NCBI RefSeq assembly: GCF_900107235.1 | Contig: NZ_FNPF01000017.1 | Span: forward strand, 34,301-98,300 | DNA: 64,000 bases | DNA from: Citreimonas salinaria | GTDB lineage: Bacteria > Pseudomonadota > Alphaproteobacteria > Rhodobacterales > Rhodobacteraceae | Direction of reading: 5' to 3' | In this document: positions 63,851-64,000 of the stretch, piece after piece | Position numbering within the stretch: position 1 is the first letter of the stretch | How the letters are laid out: every line of letters starts with the position of its first letter | Program-made: the position numbers and the translations under genes | Notes under the pieces: model-generated | What the model was told of the DNA's origin: nothing | The model's input: only the letters and a program-made list of their open reading frames with translations | Databases searched by the model: none

Positions 63851-64000
63851 ATGGAACGGAAGCACGTCACGGATTGCCAGCATCAGAGAGACCATGATCA
63901 TCACGATCATGGTCACGATCACCATGCGTCGGCGGCGAAACAGCCAGAGCCGGGCAAGGCAATAGATCCGGTCTGCGGCATGTCCGTCACCATGGAGACG
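63851..64000 (+). CDS. copA: Copper-translocating P-type ATPase, N-terminal part
   Basis: Only 50 codons are inside the window; the gene continues past the right edge. It starts at 63851 with GGAG 7 bases upstream. Residues 14-25 form a His/Asp-rich stretch (DHDHHDHGHDHH), and residues 39-46 read IDPVCGMSV, the heavy-metal-binding motif found at the start of many CopA-type ATPases. It would export copper. The location opposite csoR with shared operators supports the assignment, although the ATPase core is not visible here. Confidence 0.8.
   Translation, partial: MERKHVTDCQHQRDHDHHDHGHDHHASAAKQPEPGKAIDPVCGMSVTMET

Overview
The window is high-GC DNA from an alphaproteobacterium, almost certainly Rhodobacterales (Rhodobacteraceae/Roseobacteraceae). 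The signs are a tad/Flp pilus locus, the ctaC-ctaB-small ORF-ctaG-ctaE-surf1-thrC-M16 protease block, dprA-topA, the divergent phaZ / phaC-phaP pair and ptsP-lysC. I cannot name a genus. I see no tRNA, rRNA, CRISPR array, prophage or insertion sequence.

Layout. 1-1913 (minus): two Flp pilins, cpaB and the start of cpaC, with an intrinsic terminator between the pilin genes. 2262-6077: lytic transglycosylase, FAD-linked D-2-hydroxyacid dehydrogenase, periplasmic metallo-hydrolase, acetyltransferase. 6077-13076 (minus): M16 protease, threonine synthase and the aa3-type cytochrome c oxidase subunit and assembly genes. 13248-18860 (plus): tldD, dprA with a CtrA-like box, topA. 18952-24669: 3-oxoacid CoA-transferase with a small ORF between its subunits, then the polyhydroxybutyrate genes phaP, phaC and phaZ with candidate PhaR operators but no phaR. 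24751-33670: apt-mtnP salvage, flavin reductase, ecsC-like gene, a candidate small RNA, ptsP, lysC, small enzymes. 33731-34951: waaA (Kdo transferase).

35080-53145 is an amino-sugar and peptidoglycan-recycling island. On the minus strand are a BadF-type N-acetylglucosamine kinase, a GntR regulator, nagA, nagB and a PPM phosphatase coupled to nagB. Divergent from them, across an 11-bp inverted repeat, is a sugar ABC importer. Next come an RpiR regulator and, divergently, murQ, a complete SBP5-type peptide ABC importer, a cytoplasmic beta-lactamase-fold hydrolase and anmK. AnmK, MurQ, NagA and NagB together form a route from anhydro-MurNAc to fructose-6-phosphate. The peptide-type importer and the hydrolase suggest, by inference, that intact muropeptides are imported and cleaved inside the cell.

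53220-62919 (minus) is a nine-gene unit: two oligopeptide ABC ATPases, binding protein, two permeases, a leaderless gamma-glutamyltransferase, a DUF1028 protein, a TSUP-family permease and a GntR/FCD regulator. It probably handles imported gamma-glutamyl or related peptides. The window ends with a divergent csoR / copA copper pair (copA truncated by the window edge) sharing CsoR-type operators.
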